Assembly (NCBI RefSeq): GCF_001403615.1
Contig: NZ_LN879453.1
Span: 124,001 to 188,000, forward strand
DNA length: 64,000 bases
Reading direction: 5' to 3'
From: Desnuesiella massiliensis
GTDB lineage: Bacteria > Bacillota > Clostridia > Clostridiales > Clostridiaceae
A program made the position numbers and the translations under genes. Position 1 is the first letter of the stretch. Each line of letters opens with the position of its first letter. The notes under the pieces are model-generated. The model was given only the letters and a program-made list of their open reading frames with translations. It had not been told where the DNA came from and searched no databases. This document shows, piece after piece, positions 17,772-25,742 of this stretch.

Positions 17772-18488
17772 ATGAAAAATAAGATAGAATTTACTTATGG
17801 AAGAGCTTTAAAGGGATTAATGTTTGCAGTAAATCCATTAAAAAAAATAGTTCTAAAAACCCACTGTATTGTTCATAAGTTTATAAATATTCAGGCAATA
17901 CAGATACTTAATAATGATGGGTATACTGAAGCTTCAAAGTTTTATAAAAAATATGTTAAGCCTTTAAATGAAGGAGTCACTTGGGCGGATCAAGATTTTA
18001 AAAGTTCCAATCACTTCTATCATGTAACTAAAGGTAGAGGATTGTATGGATTTTCAGATGCTCTAACAGAATGTAAAAAATACTATAATTGTGCAGTAAG
18101 GTTTTTAGAAGCTGGAGATGTAAATAAAGCTATGTTTTATCTTGGAGCTTCCTGTCATTTAATTCAAGATGCAACGGTGCCTCACCATGTAAATAATAAA
18201 TTACTGAAAAGTCATAGAAAGTTCGAACTTTGGATAATATCAAAATTATTAACGGATTATTCTTTTGCCGTGGAACAGGGTACATCTAGATATCCTAATT
18301 TAGAAGATTATATAAAGAATAATGCTAAATTAGCTAATAGTACTCATACTAAATATTTTGCAGTGCAAAGTAAAGAGGAAAAGTATTATAAAATGACTTC
18401 TGTTATATTGAGGGAAGCTCAAATAACTACCGCTGGTTTTATGTTGGATTTTTATGAGAATAATGTTAAGGTATCCTCAAAACAATAA
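17772..18488 (+). CDS. Zinc-dependent phospholipase C-like protein without signal peptide
   Basis: A 238-residue protein of the bacterial zinc-metallophospholipase C family (Clostridium alpha-toxin N-domain type). Ligand positions can be traced: H31 (THCIVH), D75 (WADQDF), H81 or H84, H129 and D133 in CHLIQDATVPHH, H139, then H148 and E152 (HRKFE). Only the N-terminal Trp that begins mature alpha-toxin is missing, and there is no signal peptide and no C-terminal PLAT/C2 domain. It is thus either cytoplasmic or exported another way. The upstream gene is a membrane-anchored propeller 18 bases away; a terminator follows. Activity on phospholipids is inferred from ligands only. Confidence 0.8.
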   Translation: MKNKIEFTYGRALKGLMFAVNPLKKIVLKTHCIVHKFINIQAIQILNNDGYTEASKFYKKYVKPLNEGVTWADQDFKSSNHFYHVTKGRGLYGFSDALTECKKYYNCAVRFLEAGDVNKAMFYLGASCHLIQDATVPHHVNNKLLKSHRKFELWIISKLLTDYSFAVEQGTSRYPNLEDYIKNNAKLANSTHTKYFAVQSKEEKYYKMTSVILREAQITTAGFMLDFYENNVKVSSKQ

Positions 18489-18520
18489 TTCTTCCATAAA
18501 ATGGAGGAGTTATTTTTTTT
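18485..18520 (+). terminator. Terminator after the phospholipase C-like gene
   Basis: Stem ATAATTCTTCCA / TGGAGGAGTTAT (with G-T pairs) followed by eight T, overlapping the stop region of the gene. Confidence 0.8.
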
Positions 18521-18563
18521 ATGTGGAATAAATAATTGATATACTTAGAAAGAGGAGGATACC

Positions 18564-19169
18564 ATGGTGAAAGAATTTACAATAAATTTAGAAAAAGAAA
18601 GCTTCAAAGGAAATTTATTAGATATAGGTGGAAAAAATTATGGGATTATATATAATTTATATAAGCATTACAATAAGGATACAAAGCTTGAGTACATTGA
18701 AAACTCAAAAGATAATGAGAAAATAGAGCATAAATATTACAATGTAGTGACCTTATTCTTTTATCTAAATTCTTTATGGTCAAATGTAGATATGAAAAAA
18801 ATCATAAAAGAGTGCTTAAACTATCTTAAAGAAGATGGAGAAATTATGATTTGGGATATAAGCAAAAAATACAATGAGGTATTGCACTGTTCCATAAAAG
18901 TAATGCTTCCAGAAAATAAGATGAAGGAGATTAGAATAAAGGACTATAATTTACTTAAATCTAAAAGTAAGGAAAACACTGTAAAGATTATTGAACCTTA
19001 CTTCGATATACTTGAAATAAGAGAAATTAAGGAATTATATTATATAAGAGCAAAAAGGAAGGGATTATATAAAGATGAAGATTTTACTAACAGCAATAAA
19101 TTCAAAGTACATTCACAGCAACTTAGCAGTAAGATATTTAAAAGCTTACACAAAGGATCTAAATTATGA
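18564..19169 (+). CDS. Methyltransferase-like protein with long overlap into the next gene
   Basis: A 201-residue protein with a degenerate class I SAM-methyltransferase pattern: GNLLDIGGKNYGII (motif I), YYNVVTLFFYLNSLWS (motif II region) and KIIKECLNYLKEDGEIMIWDI (motif III). The start has aggaggat upstream. The natural end of such a domain would be near YYIRAKRK, but the frame continues 32 more residues and overlaps the B12-radical SAM gene by 95 bases. The overlapped tail (KDEDFTNSNKFKVHS...) looks like translated noise, so loss of an earlier stop is likely. The gene pair may be coupled. Confidence 0.65.
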   Translation: MVKEFTINLEKESFKGNLLDIGGKNYGIIYNLYKHYNKDTKLEYIENSKDNEKIEHKYYNVVTLFFYLNSLWSNVDMKKIIKECLNYLKEDGEIMIWDISKKYNEVLHCSIKVMLPENKMKEIRIKDYNLLKSKSKENTVKIIEPYFDILEIREIKELYYIRAKRKGLYKDEDFTNSNKFKVHSQQLSSKIFKSLHKGSKL

Positions 19170-20778
19170 TGCGGTGATAAAAGAATTTTCAATAAATGAA
19201 TTAAGAGAAAAAATATTAGAAGAGATCATTGCAGAAAAGCCAGATGTAGTGGCTTTTTCCACATACATATGGAATATAACCTATGTAGAAGAGTTATCTA
19301 AACTGATAAAAATTATTGACCATAATATAGAAATTTTATATGGTGGACCAGAGGTTAGCTACGATGCCTGTGAATTTTTAAAAAATTGTACTGGAGACTA
19401 TGTTATAGAGGGGGAAGGAGAAGAAGCTTATAGGGAGTTTATAGAATACAAGTTAAATTTAAGAGAGTTAAATGAAATTAAAGGTTTATACTATAAATAT
19501 TCAGATTCATTAGAGGCGTATAAGATTAATTATAATGGCAGAAGGCCGCTTATGAATATGAACAATATAATATTTCCCTACGAAGCGCAGGAAGTATTAG
19601 ATAATAAGATAGTATACTATGAAGCTTCAAGAGGCTGTCCTTTTAATTGCAAATATTGCTTGTCTTCTACGCAACATGGTGTGAGGTTTTTAGATATAGA
19701 TAGGGTAAAAAGAGAGCTGCAATTTTTAATAGATAAAAAGGTAAGGTTGATAAAATTTGTAGACAGAACCTTTAATTGCAATAGTAAGTTTGCTATGACC
19801 ATATGGAACTTTCTTATAGATCAACGTACAGACACCGTTTTTCATTTTGAGATTTCTGCAGATATATTAAAAAAGGAAGAAATAGAGCTATTAAGTAGAG
19901 CGCCTAAAGGCAGATTTCAATTTGAGGTGGGAGTGCAAACCACTAATGACGAAGTACTTAGAAATATAAATAGATTTGTTAATTTTGATGATATAAAAGA
20001 AAAGATAGAAGAGATGCAAAGAATCAAAAACATTAAGCAACATTTAGACTTAATAGCAGGATTGCCAGGAGAAAACTTTGAATCTTTTAAAAAGTCCTTT
20101 AATGATGTTCATTCTATTAGGCCTGAGGAGATACAGTTAGGATTTTTAAAGCTTTTAAAAGGTTCTTCTATGAGAGAAGAGGCTAAGCAGTGGGGAATGA
20201 GATATTCGCCTTTTCCGCCTTACGAGATCTTGAGCACGAAGGATATAAGTTATTTTGAATTATTAAGGCTAAAGAAGATAGAGGCTATGGTAGATAAATA
20301 TTATAATTCACAAAAATTCAAAAATATTTTAGCTTTTTTTCAAGATAAATTTCCGTCGCCCTTTGACTTTTTTGAAGAGCTGTCAAAGTTTTTTTATGAA
20401 AAAGGATATTTTCATAGAAGTATATCTAACTCAGAATATTATAAAGTATTTTTAGATTTCAATAAGGAAATCCTAAAAGAGGATAATATAGCTTTAAAAG
20501 AAATAGTTAGATATGATTACTTGCAATCCAACAAAAGGAGAGGGATGCCAGAGTTTATCTTTAATACTCTAAATGAAAATGAAGAGAGAAGCATTAGGGA
20601 ATACTTAAAAGAGAACTTTGGTAAAAAGTCTAGCCAATATTATATTGAAAAATTTAATATAGATATATTAAATTTTGTTAAAAGTAAAAAAATTAGTGCA
20701 AAAGTACATTATATTTTGTCAGAAGTAGATGAAAAAGAAAAATCAAGAGATATTACAGAAGAATTAAATATATATTGA
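19075..20778 (+). CDS. B12-binding radical SAM protein (DUF4080 type)
   Basis: A 567-residue radical SAM enzyme with an N-terminal cobalamin-binding domain (about 1-130; MKILLTAINSKYIHSNLAVRYL is the usual start of this group, with DVVAFSTYIWN and ILYGGPEVSY) and a TIM-barrel with the 4Fe-4S cysteines C188, C192 and C195 in RGCPFNCKYCL, followed by FEVGVQTTN and LIAGLPGE. The C-terminal 200 residues match the length of the DUF4080 region. Substrate unknown. The start is well supported by the conserved N-terminus; aaggaagg lies about 12 bases upstream, inside the preceding gene. Confidence 0.9.
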   Translation: MKILLTAINSKYIHSNLAVRYLKAYTKDLNYDAVIKEFSINELREKILEEIIAEKPDVVAFSTYIWNITYVEELSKLIKIIDHNIEILYGGPEVSYDACEFLKNCTGDYVIEGEGEEAYREFIEYKLNLRELNEIKGLYYKYSDSLEAYKINYNGRRPLMNMNNIIFPYEAQEVLDNKIVYYEASRGCPFNCKYCLSSTQHGVRFLDIDRVKRELQFLIDKKVRLIKFVDRTFNCNSKFAMTIWNFLIDQRTDTVFHFEISADILKKEEIELLSRAPKGRFQFEVGVQTTNDEVLRNINRFVNFDDIKEKIEEMQRIKNIKQHLDLIAGLPGENFESFKKSFNDVHSIRPEEIQLGFLKLLKGSSMREEAKQWGMRYSPFPPYEILSTKDISYFELLRLKKIEAMVDKYYNSQKFKNILAFFQDKFPSPFDFFEELSKFFYEKGYFHRSISNSEYYKVFLDFNKEILKEDNIALKEIVRYDYLQSNKRRGMPEFIFNTLNENEERSIREYLKENFGKKSSQYYIEKFNIDILNFVKSKKISAKVHYILSEVDEKEKSRDITEELNIY

Positions 20779-20888
20779 TATTTCTACAAAAATATATTTA
20801 TTTTTATGAATAGCGGGAATATTCCTGTGAAATCCTTTTAATTAGTGAAAAATAAATGAATTTATACTATTAATTAACTTCATTTATG

Positions 20889-20916
20889 TTGAAAAAAATA
20901 TAAAAGCTAGTATAAT
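20889..20916 (+). promoter_or_regulatory. Putative sigma-A promoter of the V-ATPase operon
   Basis: TTGAAA and TATAAT separated by 16 bases, about 97 bases before the first ATPase gene, within a 234-base intergenic region otherwise without ORFs. Confidence 0.6.
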
Positions 20917-21012
20917 TAATAATATATCTATATTGTAATTAATACTATATTAAGTATTAATGAATATAAATTTTAATATAATTAAAATTGTTTTAGAAGG
21001 TGGTGATATATT

Positions 21013-21339
21013 TTGGCTTTAGAAGCAATAAATGAAATTAAAAAGGCCGAGGCTTTGGCAGAAGAAAAAATCAAAAATGCTCAGCAGCAAAGCAAGGATT
21101 TGGCGAAAAATGCTAATGCAAAGGCTGAGGAGGAATTCGAAAGAATAATCAATGAAGCAAAACTTGAAGCTAAGAACATATTAGATAGAGCTATTGCTTC
21201 TGGTAATGAGGAAGCAGCCCCCATTTTAGAAAAGGGTAAGTCAGAAAAAGAAGCTATATTAAATATTTCTAAAGAGGTTATGGATAAGGCTGTTAATTTA
21301 GTGATTGAGAGGATAGTGAAGATTAATGGCAATAGTTAA
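21013..21339 (+). CDS. ntpG: V-type ATPase subunit G/H (peripheral stalk)
   Basis: First gene of the V-ATPase operon, 108 residues, nearly all charged coiled coil (KKAEALAEEKIKNAQQQSKDLAKN) as expected for the peripheral-stalk partner of subunit E. The start is TTG, preceded by gaaggtggtgat. Its last 14 bases overlap the start of subunit I. The name H (archaeal AhaH) or G is equally used for this position. It is identified by operon place and coiled-coil composition. Confidence 0.85.
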   Translation: MALEAINEIKKAEALAEEKIKNAQQQSKDLAKNANAKAEEEFERIINEAKLEAKNILDRAIASGNEEAAPILEKGKSEKEAILNISKEVMDKAVNLVIERIVKINGNS

Positions 21340-23278
21340 AATGAGTAAATTCACCTTATTTGCCTTTGAATCACAAAAGGAAGCATTGCTAGATAAATTC
21401 CATAAATTTGAGAATGTTCAATTTGTAAATCTGCAAGAGAATGCAGAGGAAGAATTCAATTTCCTCATGAAGGATTCCCAAAAGGAAGAACTTTCTGAAA
21501 TTGAAGGAGATTTAGCGAAAGTAAGATTTACACTGGATATGTTAGAGCCATATGTGGAGAAGGAAAAAGGCATGAAGGCTCTTATGAAAGGCAAAAAAAG
21601 TATTACATATTCAGAGTTAAATGAAATTGGAAGCAAGACCTCTTGGAAGGATATTTATGAAGCATTGAAAGAAAAAGATGAAGAATTAGCTTCTTTAAAA
21701 AATGAAGTTTCAAAAATACACTCAGAGGTGGAGCTGCTAACTCCTTGGAACAAACTGGATTGTGCCTTTGGTGATTTAAAAGCTCTTAATTCAGTAGCTT
21801 GCTATTTAGGTACTTTGCCAAAAGCCTTTAAGGATACCTTTAGAGAAAGCTTAGACAGAGAAATTCCTTATTCTTACATAGAAATATTAAGTGAGGTTAA
21901 GGATGAAATCAATGTGCTTATTGTAGTTCATAAGGATTATGCTAAGGATGCTCAGGATATTCTAAAAAGCTATAGCTTTAGTAAAGCTAATGTAAATTAC
22001 GAGGAAATGCCTTATGAAATATTAAATAGCTTTGGAGAGAGAATAAAGGAGCTATCTTTGAGAGAAGCACAAATCAAAGAAGAAATTAAAAGCTATGATA
22101 AGGATTTAGAAGCATTACAAATAGTTTATGAGTATTTAGCTAATAGGGCTATGAAATGCGAAGCTTGCGAAAATTTCTTAAAGACAGAGCATATAATTGC
22201 TCTTCGTGGATGGCTTCCTACAAATCTCGTGGAAGAATTTAAAACTGTAATAACCTCAGTAACCTCTGAGGATGTTTATATAGAATTTGAGGAAGCAGAG
22301 CTAGAAGATGGAGAGGTTCCAATATTACTTAAGAATAATAAAGTAGCAAAGGCTTTTGAATCTATTACCAAGATGTATAGCTTGCCAAAATACAATGAAG
22401 TAGACCCTACACCGCTGCTTACACCCTTCTATCTTGTATTTTTCGGTATGATGCTGGCAGATGCAGGCTATGGAGTTGTAATGTTCATAGCATCAGTGTT
22501 AGCTCTTAAATATTTAAAGTTAGAAGAGTCCCAAAGAGATTTTGTTAATTTCTTTAAATATTTAAGCATACCAACCTTTATAGTAGGAGTACTTTACGGA
22601 GGTTACTTTGGTGACGCTATAAAAATACCTGGATTAATAAACCCAGGTAACGATGTTATAAAGGTTTTAATAGGTTCTATGGCTTTAGGACTTATTCACT
22701 TATATGTAGGGCTAGGCATTAAGGCTTACATGATAATTAAAAATGGAAGCATAATTGACGCGGTTTACGATGTTTTATCCTGGTATTTAGCATTAACAGG
22801 AGGATTATTACTTTTAGCAGGAAATTCTATAGGACTATCACCTTTAGCCATAAACATATCAAAATATGTTATGTTGTTAGGAATGGCCATTATTGTACTC
22901 ACTCAAGGCAGATCCAATAAAAATATTGGAGCAAGGCTTGGTGCAGGATTATATGCGCTATATGGCATAAGTGGTTATGTAGGGGATTTGGTTTCTTATT
23001 CAAGACTTATGGCTTTAGGATTGGCTGGAGGTTTCATAGGAGGAGCATTTAACCTTATGATAGGTCTTTTAGGTAATGGACCAGCTAAATGGATTTTTGG
23101 TACTTTAATATTTGTTGCGGGTCATGTGTTCAACTTATTATTATCTGCACTAGGAGCTTATGTTCACACTTGTAGGTTACAATATGTAGAATACTTTGGT
23201 AAATTTTATGAAGGTGGAGGAAAGCCTTTTACACCTTTTAAATCAAAAAATAAATATATTAACATTAAAGAAAATTAG
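21326..23278 (+). CDS. ntpI: V-type ATPase subunit I (stator, a-subunit)
   Basis: A 650-residue membrane subunit of the Vo sector. The N-terminal half (about 1-340) is soluble and coiled coil; the C-terminal half has seven to eight membrane helices beginning with DPTPLLTPFYLVFFGMMLADAGYG, the family's signature. The helix with the essential arginine is in GDLVSYSRLMALGLAGGFI (the R of YSRLMAL). This subunit forms the ion half-channels against the K ring. The start overlaps the preceding gene by 14 bases and 13 bases separate it from subunit K. Confidence 0.95.
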   Translation: MAIVKMSKFTLFAFESQKEALLDKFHKFENVQFVNLQENAEEEFNFLMKDSQKEELSEIEGDLAKVRFTLDMLEPYVEKEKGMKALMKGKKSITYSELNEIGSKTSWKDIYEALKEKDEELASLKNEVSKIHSEVELLTPWNKLDCAFGDLKALNSVACYLGTLPKAFKDTFRESLDREIPYSYIEILSEVKDEINVLIVVHKDYAKDAQDILKSYSFSKANVNYEEMPYEILNSFGERIKELSLREAQIKEEIKSYDKDLEALQIVYEYLANRAMKCEACENFLKTEHIIALRGWLPTNLVEEFKTVITSVTSEDVYIEFEEAELEDGEVPILLKNNKVAKAFESITKMYSLPKYNEVDPTPLLTPFYLVFFGMMLADAGYGVVMFIASVLALKYLKLEESQRDFVNFFKYLSIPTFIVGVLYGGYFGDAIKIPGLINPGNDVIKVLIGSMALGLIHLYVGLGIKAYMIIKNGSIIDAVYDVLSWYLALTGGLLLLAGNSIGLSPLAINISKYVMLLGMAIIVLTQGRSNKNIGARLGAGLYALYGISGYVGDLVSYSRLMALGLAGGFIGGAFNLMIGLLGNGPAKWIFGTLIFVAGHVFNLLLSALGAYVHTCRLQYVEYFGKFYEGGGKPFTPFKSKNKYINIKEN

Positions 23279-23290
23279 GAGGAATTAATT

Positions 23291-23770
23291 ATGGAATTAA
23301 TGAAATGGATGGCAGAAAATCACGGAGGACTAGTAATGGCAGCTCTTGGTATGGCATTAGCTGTTATTTTACCAGGAATAGGTTCAGCAAGAGGAGTTGG
23401 TCTTGTAGGAGAGGCTGCATCAGGATTAATTACAGAAGAACCAGATAAATTCGGTAAGTCTTTAGTGCTACAATTGTTACCAGGAACACAAGGTCTTTAT
23501 GGATTCGTTATAGGATTAATAGTGTTTTTAAAATTAGATAGTGCAATGAGTATATCTCAAGGTTTTTACTTATTTATGTCTTGCTTGCCAATAGCCTTTG
23601 TAGGTTGGAAGTCAGCTATATCTCAAGCTAAAACAGCCGCAGCAGGTATCTCTATATTAGCTAAGAATCCAGAACATAATACTAAAGGTATCATTTATGC
23701 AGCTATGGTTGAAACCTATGCATTATTAGGATTCGTTATCTCCTTGTTATTAGTAAATAAGACTTTCTAA
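23291..23770 (+). CDS. ntpK: V-type ATPase subunit K (proteolipid), Na+-type
   Basis: Rotor-ring subunit of 159 residues with two helical hairpins (four membrane helices). Only the second hairpin keeps the carboxylate, E141 in MVETYALLGF; the first has Q67 in LPGTQGLYG. The Na+ ligands known from Enterococcus hirae NtpK (L61, T64, Q65, Q110, E139) appear here as L63, T66, Q67, Q112 and E141, all with the same offset of two. This predicts a sodium-translocating ATPase. Strong aggaggaattaatt ribosome binding site, as fits a subunit needed in about ten copies. Confidence 0.95.
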   Translation: MELMKWMAENHGGLVMAALGMALAVILPGIGSARGVGLVGEAASGLITEEPDKFGKSLVLQLLPGTQGLYGFVIGLIVFLKLDSAMSISQGFYLFMSCLPIAFVGWKSAISQAKTAAAGISILAKNPEHNTKGIIYAAMVETYALLGFVISLLLVNKTF

Positions 23771-23802
23771 TTAAAATTACCTTTAGTTAAGGATGTGAAG
23801 AT

Positions 23803-24408
23803 ATGTCTAATTTAAATAATTTAACTTCTAAAATAGTGGAAGATGCTTCAAACAAAGCTGACTCCATTATGGAAGAAGCTAAAGCCCAAGAAAAATTAAT
23901 TATAGATAACAAGGTTAAAGAGGCTGAAAAGCTAAAGAGTGAAATATTAGAAAAGGCTCATTTGGAAGCAAAAAATAAAAAAGATAGGGTTATATCTAAT
24001 GCAGAATTACAGGTTAGAAATGAAAAACTTAGAGCAAAGCAAGAAGTGATAAACAAGGTAATGAAAGCATCCTTAGAAACTCTATCCAACATGGATACAG
24101 ATAAGTATTTAACTTTGGTTAAAGATTATATTATAGCGATGAAGCTAAAGGATGTGCAGGAGCTTATAGTGCCAGAAAGGTATAAAGAAGCCATAACATT
24201 AGACTATATTACTGGTGTTAACATGGCTATTAAAGCTTCTGGATGCACTGGAGAAGTAGTTAAAAGCCTCCATAGCAGAGACATAGTTAGTGGATTTATA
24301 CTGACTAAAAACGGTATAGACATGAACAATAGCTTTGAAACTCTTCTTTCATATATGAGGGATGACTTAGAGGCTGATATTGTTAAGGTGCTATACAATG
24401 AAATGTAG
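23803..24408 (+). CDS. ntpE: V-type ATPase subunit E (peripheral stalk)
   Basis: A 201-residue peripheral-stalk subunit. The N-terminal half is a charged coiled coil (DASNKADSIMEEAKAQEKLI) and the C-terminal half is a small globular head with GFILTKNGIDMNNSFETLL, the usual signature of subunit E. It pairs with the first gene of the operon to hold A3B3 to subunit I. Preceded by aaggatgtgaagat. Confidence 0.93.
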   Translation: MSNLNNLTSKIVEDASNKADSIMEEAKAQEKLIIDNKVKEAEKLKSEILEKAHLEAKNKKDRVISNAELQVRNEKLRAKQEVINKVMKASLETLSNMDTDKYLTLVKDYIIAMKLKDVQELIVPERYKEAITLDYITGVNMAIKASGCTGEVVKSLHSRDIVSGFILTKNGIDMNNSFETLLSYMRDDLEADIVKVLYNEM

Positions 24409-24422
24409 GGAGGATAGCCATT

Positions 24423-25424
24423 ATGGATAGAATGGACTTTACTCAAGCAGTGGCTAGGCTCAGGGTATTAGAAACAAGACTTCTCAATAAAGCAAAAATA
24501 GAAAGAATGATTGATAGTGTTTCTGCGGAAGAAGCTCTCAAGGTTTTACAAGAGAGCGAGTACTCTGCTTTCATGAGCAATGTAAAGCATGCAGAAGATT
24601 ATGAGATATTGCTTAAGGAGGAGTTAAAGAGAGTATATGCTCTTATGTATGAGGTTTCTCCCCATAGACAGATTATAGATATAATGAGTTTGAAGTATGA
24701 TTATCATAACTTAAAGGTATTATTAAAAGGCAAGGCTCTAAATAAGGAGTTGTATTATCTATTAATGCCTGTAGGTACAGAAAGCGTAGAGAAATTAAAG
24801 CTGTATATGACTACAGGTGAGTTTAAGGAATTAACTCCTTTAATGAGAGAAGCTCTAATGAAGGCAGAAAAAGCTTATCATGAAGAAAATGATCCTCAAA
24901 AGATAGATATTATTTTAGACTTATATATGTATAAAGATATGTTATCTAGAGCTATAGCTACTAAATATGATTTTATAGTAAATTATGTAAAGCAAAATAT
25001 TGATTTTATAAATATAAAGACTTTTATTAGATTAAAAAAGCAAGAAAAGAATGTCAAGTTCTTAAAAGAGGTGCTTATTGAGGGAGGAAATATTCCTCAA
25101 GAAGTATTTATAAAATCCTTTGATGATAGTTTAGATAACTTCATAAATAAGCTATCTCCTTATAACTATAGCGATATGTTAAGAAAAAGCTTAGAGGATT
25201 TTGATAAGGATGGAAAGCTTAATATATTAGAGAAACTATCCGAGGATTATGTTATGGAAAAGGCTAAGAAAGCAAAATACATAACTTTTGGTCCTGAACC
25301 TCTGTTTGCATATATGATTGCTAAAGAGACAGAAATAAAAATCATAAGAATTATTATGGTAGGTAAGGTTAATAAGATATCTCCTGAACGTATAAGAGAA
25401 AGGCTGCGTGATATCTATGTATAA
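24423..25424 (+). CDS. ntpC: V-type ATPase subunit C (d-like central socket)
   Basis: A 333-residue subunit of the C/AC39 family that sits on top of the K ring and links it to the central shaft. Family features are the repeated helical bundles with ARLRVLETRLLNKAKIERM and the C-terminal TFGPEPLFAYMIAKETEIKIIRIIMVGK. Start follows gggaggatagccatt. Its end overlaps subunit F by 8 bases. Confidence 0.94.
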   Translation: MDRMDFTQAVARLRVLETRLLNKAKIERMIDSVSAEEALKVLQESEYSAFMSNVKHAEDYEILLKEELKRVYALMYEVSPHRQIIDIMSLKYDYHNLKVLLKGKALNKELYYLLMPVGTESVEKLKLYMTTGEFKELTPLMREALMKAEKAYHEENDPQKIDIILDLYMYKDMLSRAIATKYDFIVNYVKQNIDFINIKTFIRLKKQEKNVKFLKEVLIEGGNIPQEVFIKSFDDSLDNFINKLSPYNYSDMLRKSLEDFDKDGKLNILEKLSEDYVMEKAKKAKYITFGPEPLFAYMIAKETEIKIIRIIMVGKVNKISPERIRERLRDIYV

Positions 25425-25725
25425 GATAGGAGTTGTGGGGGATAAGGATTCCATTTTAGCTTTTAAGGCTATAGGAATTGATGTATATCCCGTAATAGAA
25501 ATAGAAGAGGCACGAAAGACCATTGATAGAATGGCAGCAGATAATTATGCGGTTATTTTTGTAACTGAGCAAGTGGCTAAAGATTTAGAGGAGACCATTG
25601 AAAGATATAATAAATCCATGCTTCCTGCCATTATACTGATTCCAAGCAACCAAGGCTCACTAAATATAGGTATGCAAAGAATCCAAGATAACGTAGAAAA
25701 AGCAGTGGGCGTTAATATATTATAG
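25417..25725 (+). CDS. ntpF: V-type ATPase subunit F
   Basis: A 102-residue Rossmann-like subunit of the central shaft that regulates catalysis. The N-terminus MYKIGVVGDKDSILAFKAIG is canonical, so I use the ATG at 25417; an in-frame GTG at 25408 is closer to the ribosome binding site (gagaaagg) and would add three residues. The middle YAVIFVTEQVA is typical. Overlaps the end of subunit C. Confidence 0.92.
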   Translation: MYKIGVVGDKDSILAFKAIGIDVYPVIEIEEARKTIDRMAADNYAVIFVTEQVAKDLEETIERYNKSMLPAIILIPSNQGSLNIGMQRIQDNVEKAVGVNIL

Positions 25726-25742
25726 GAAGGTAGGTAGGTATC

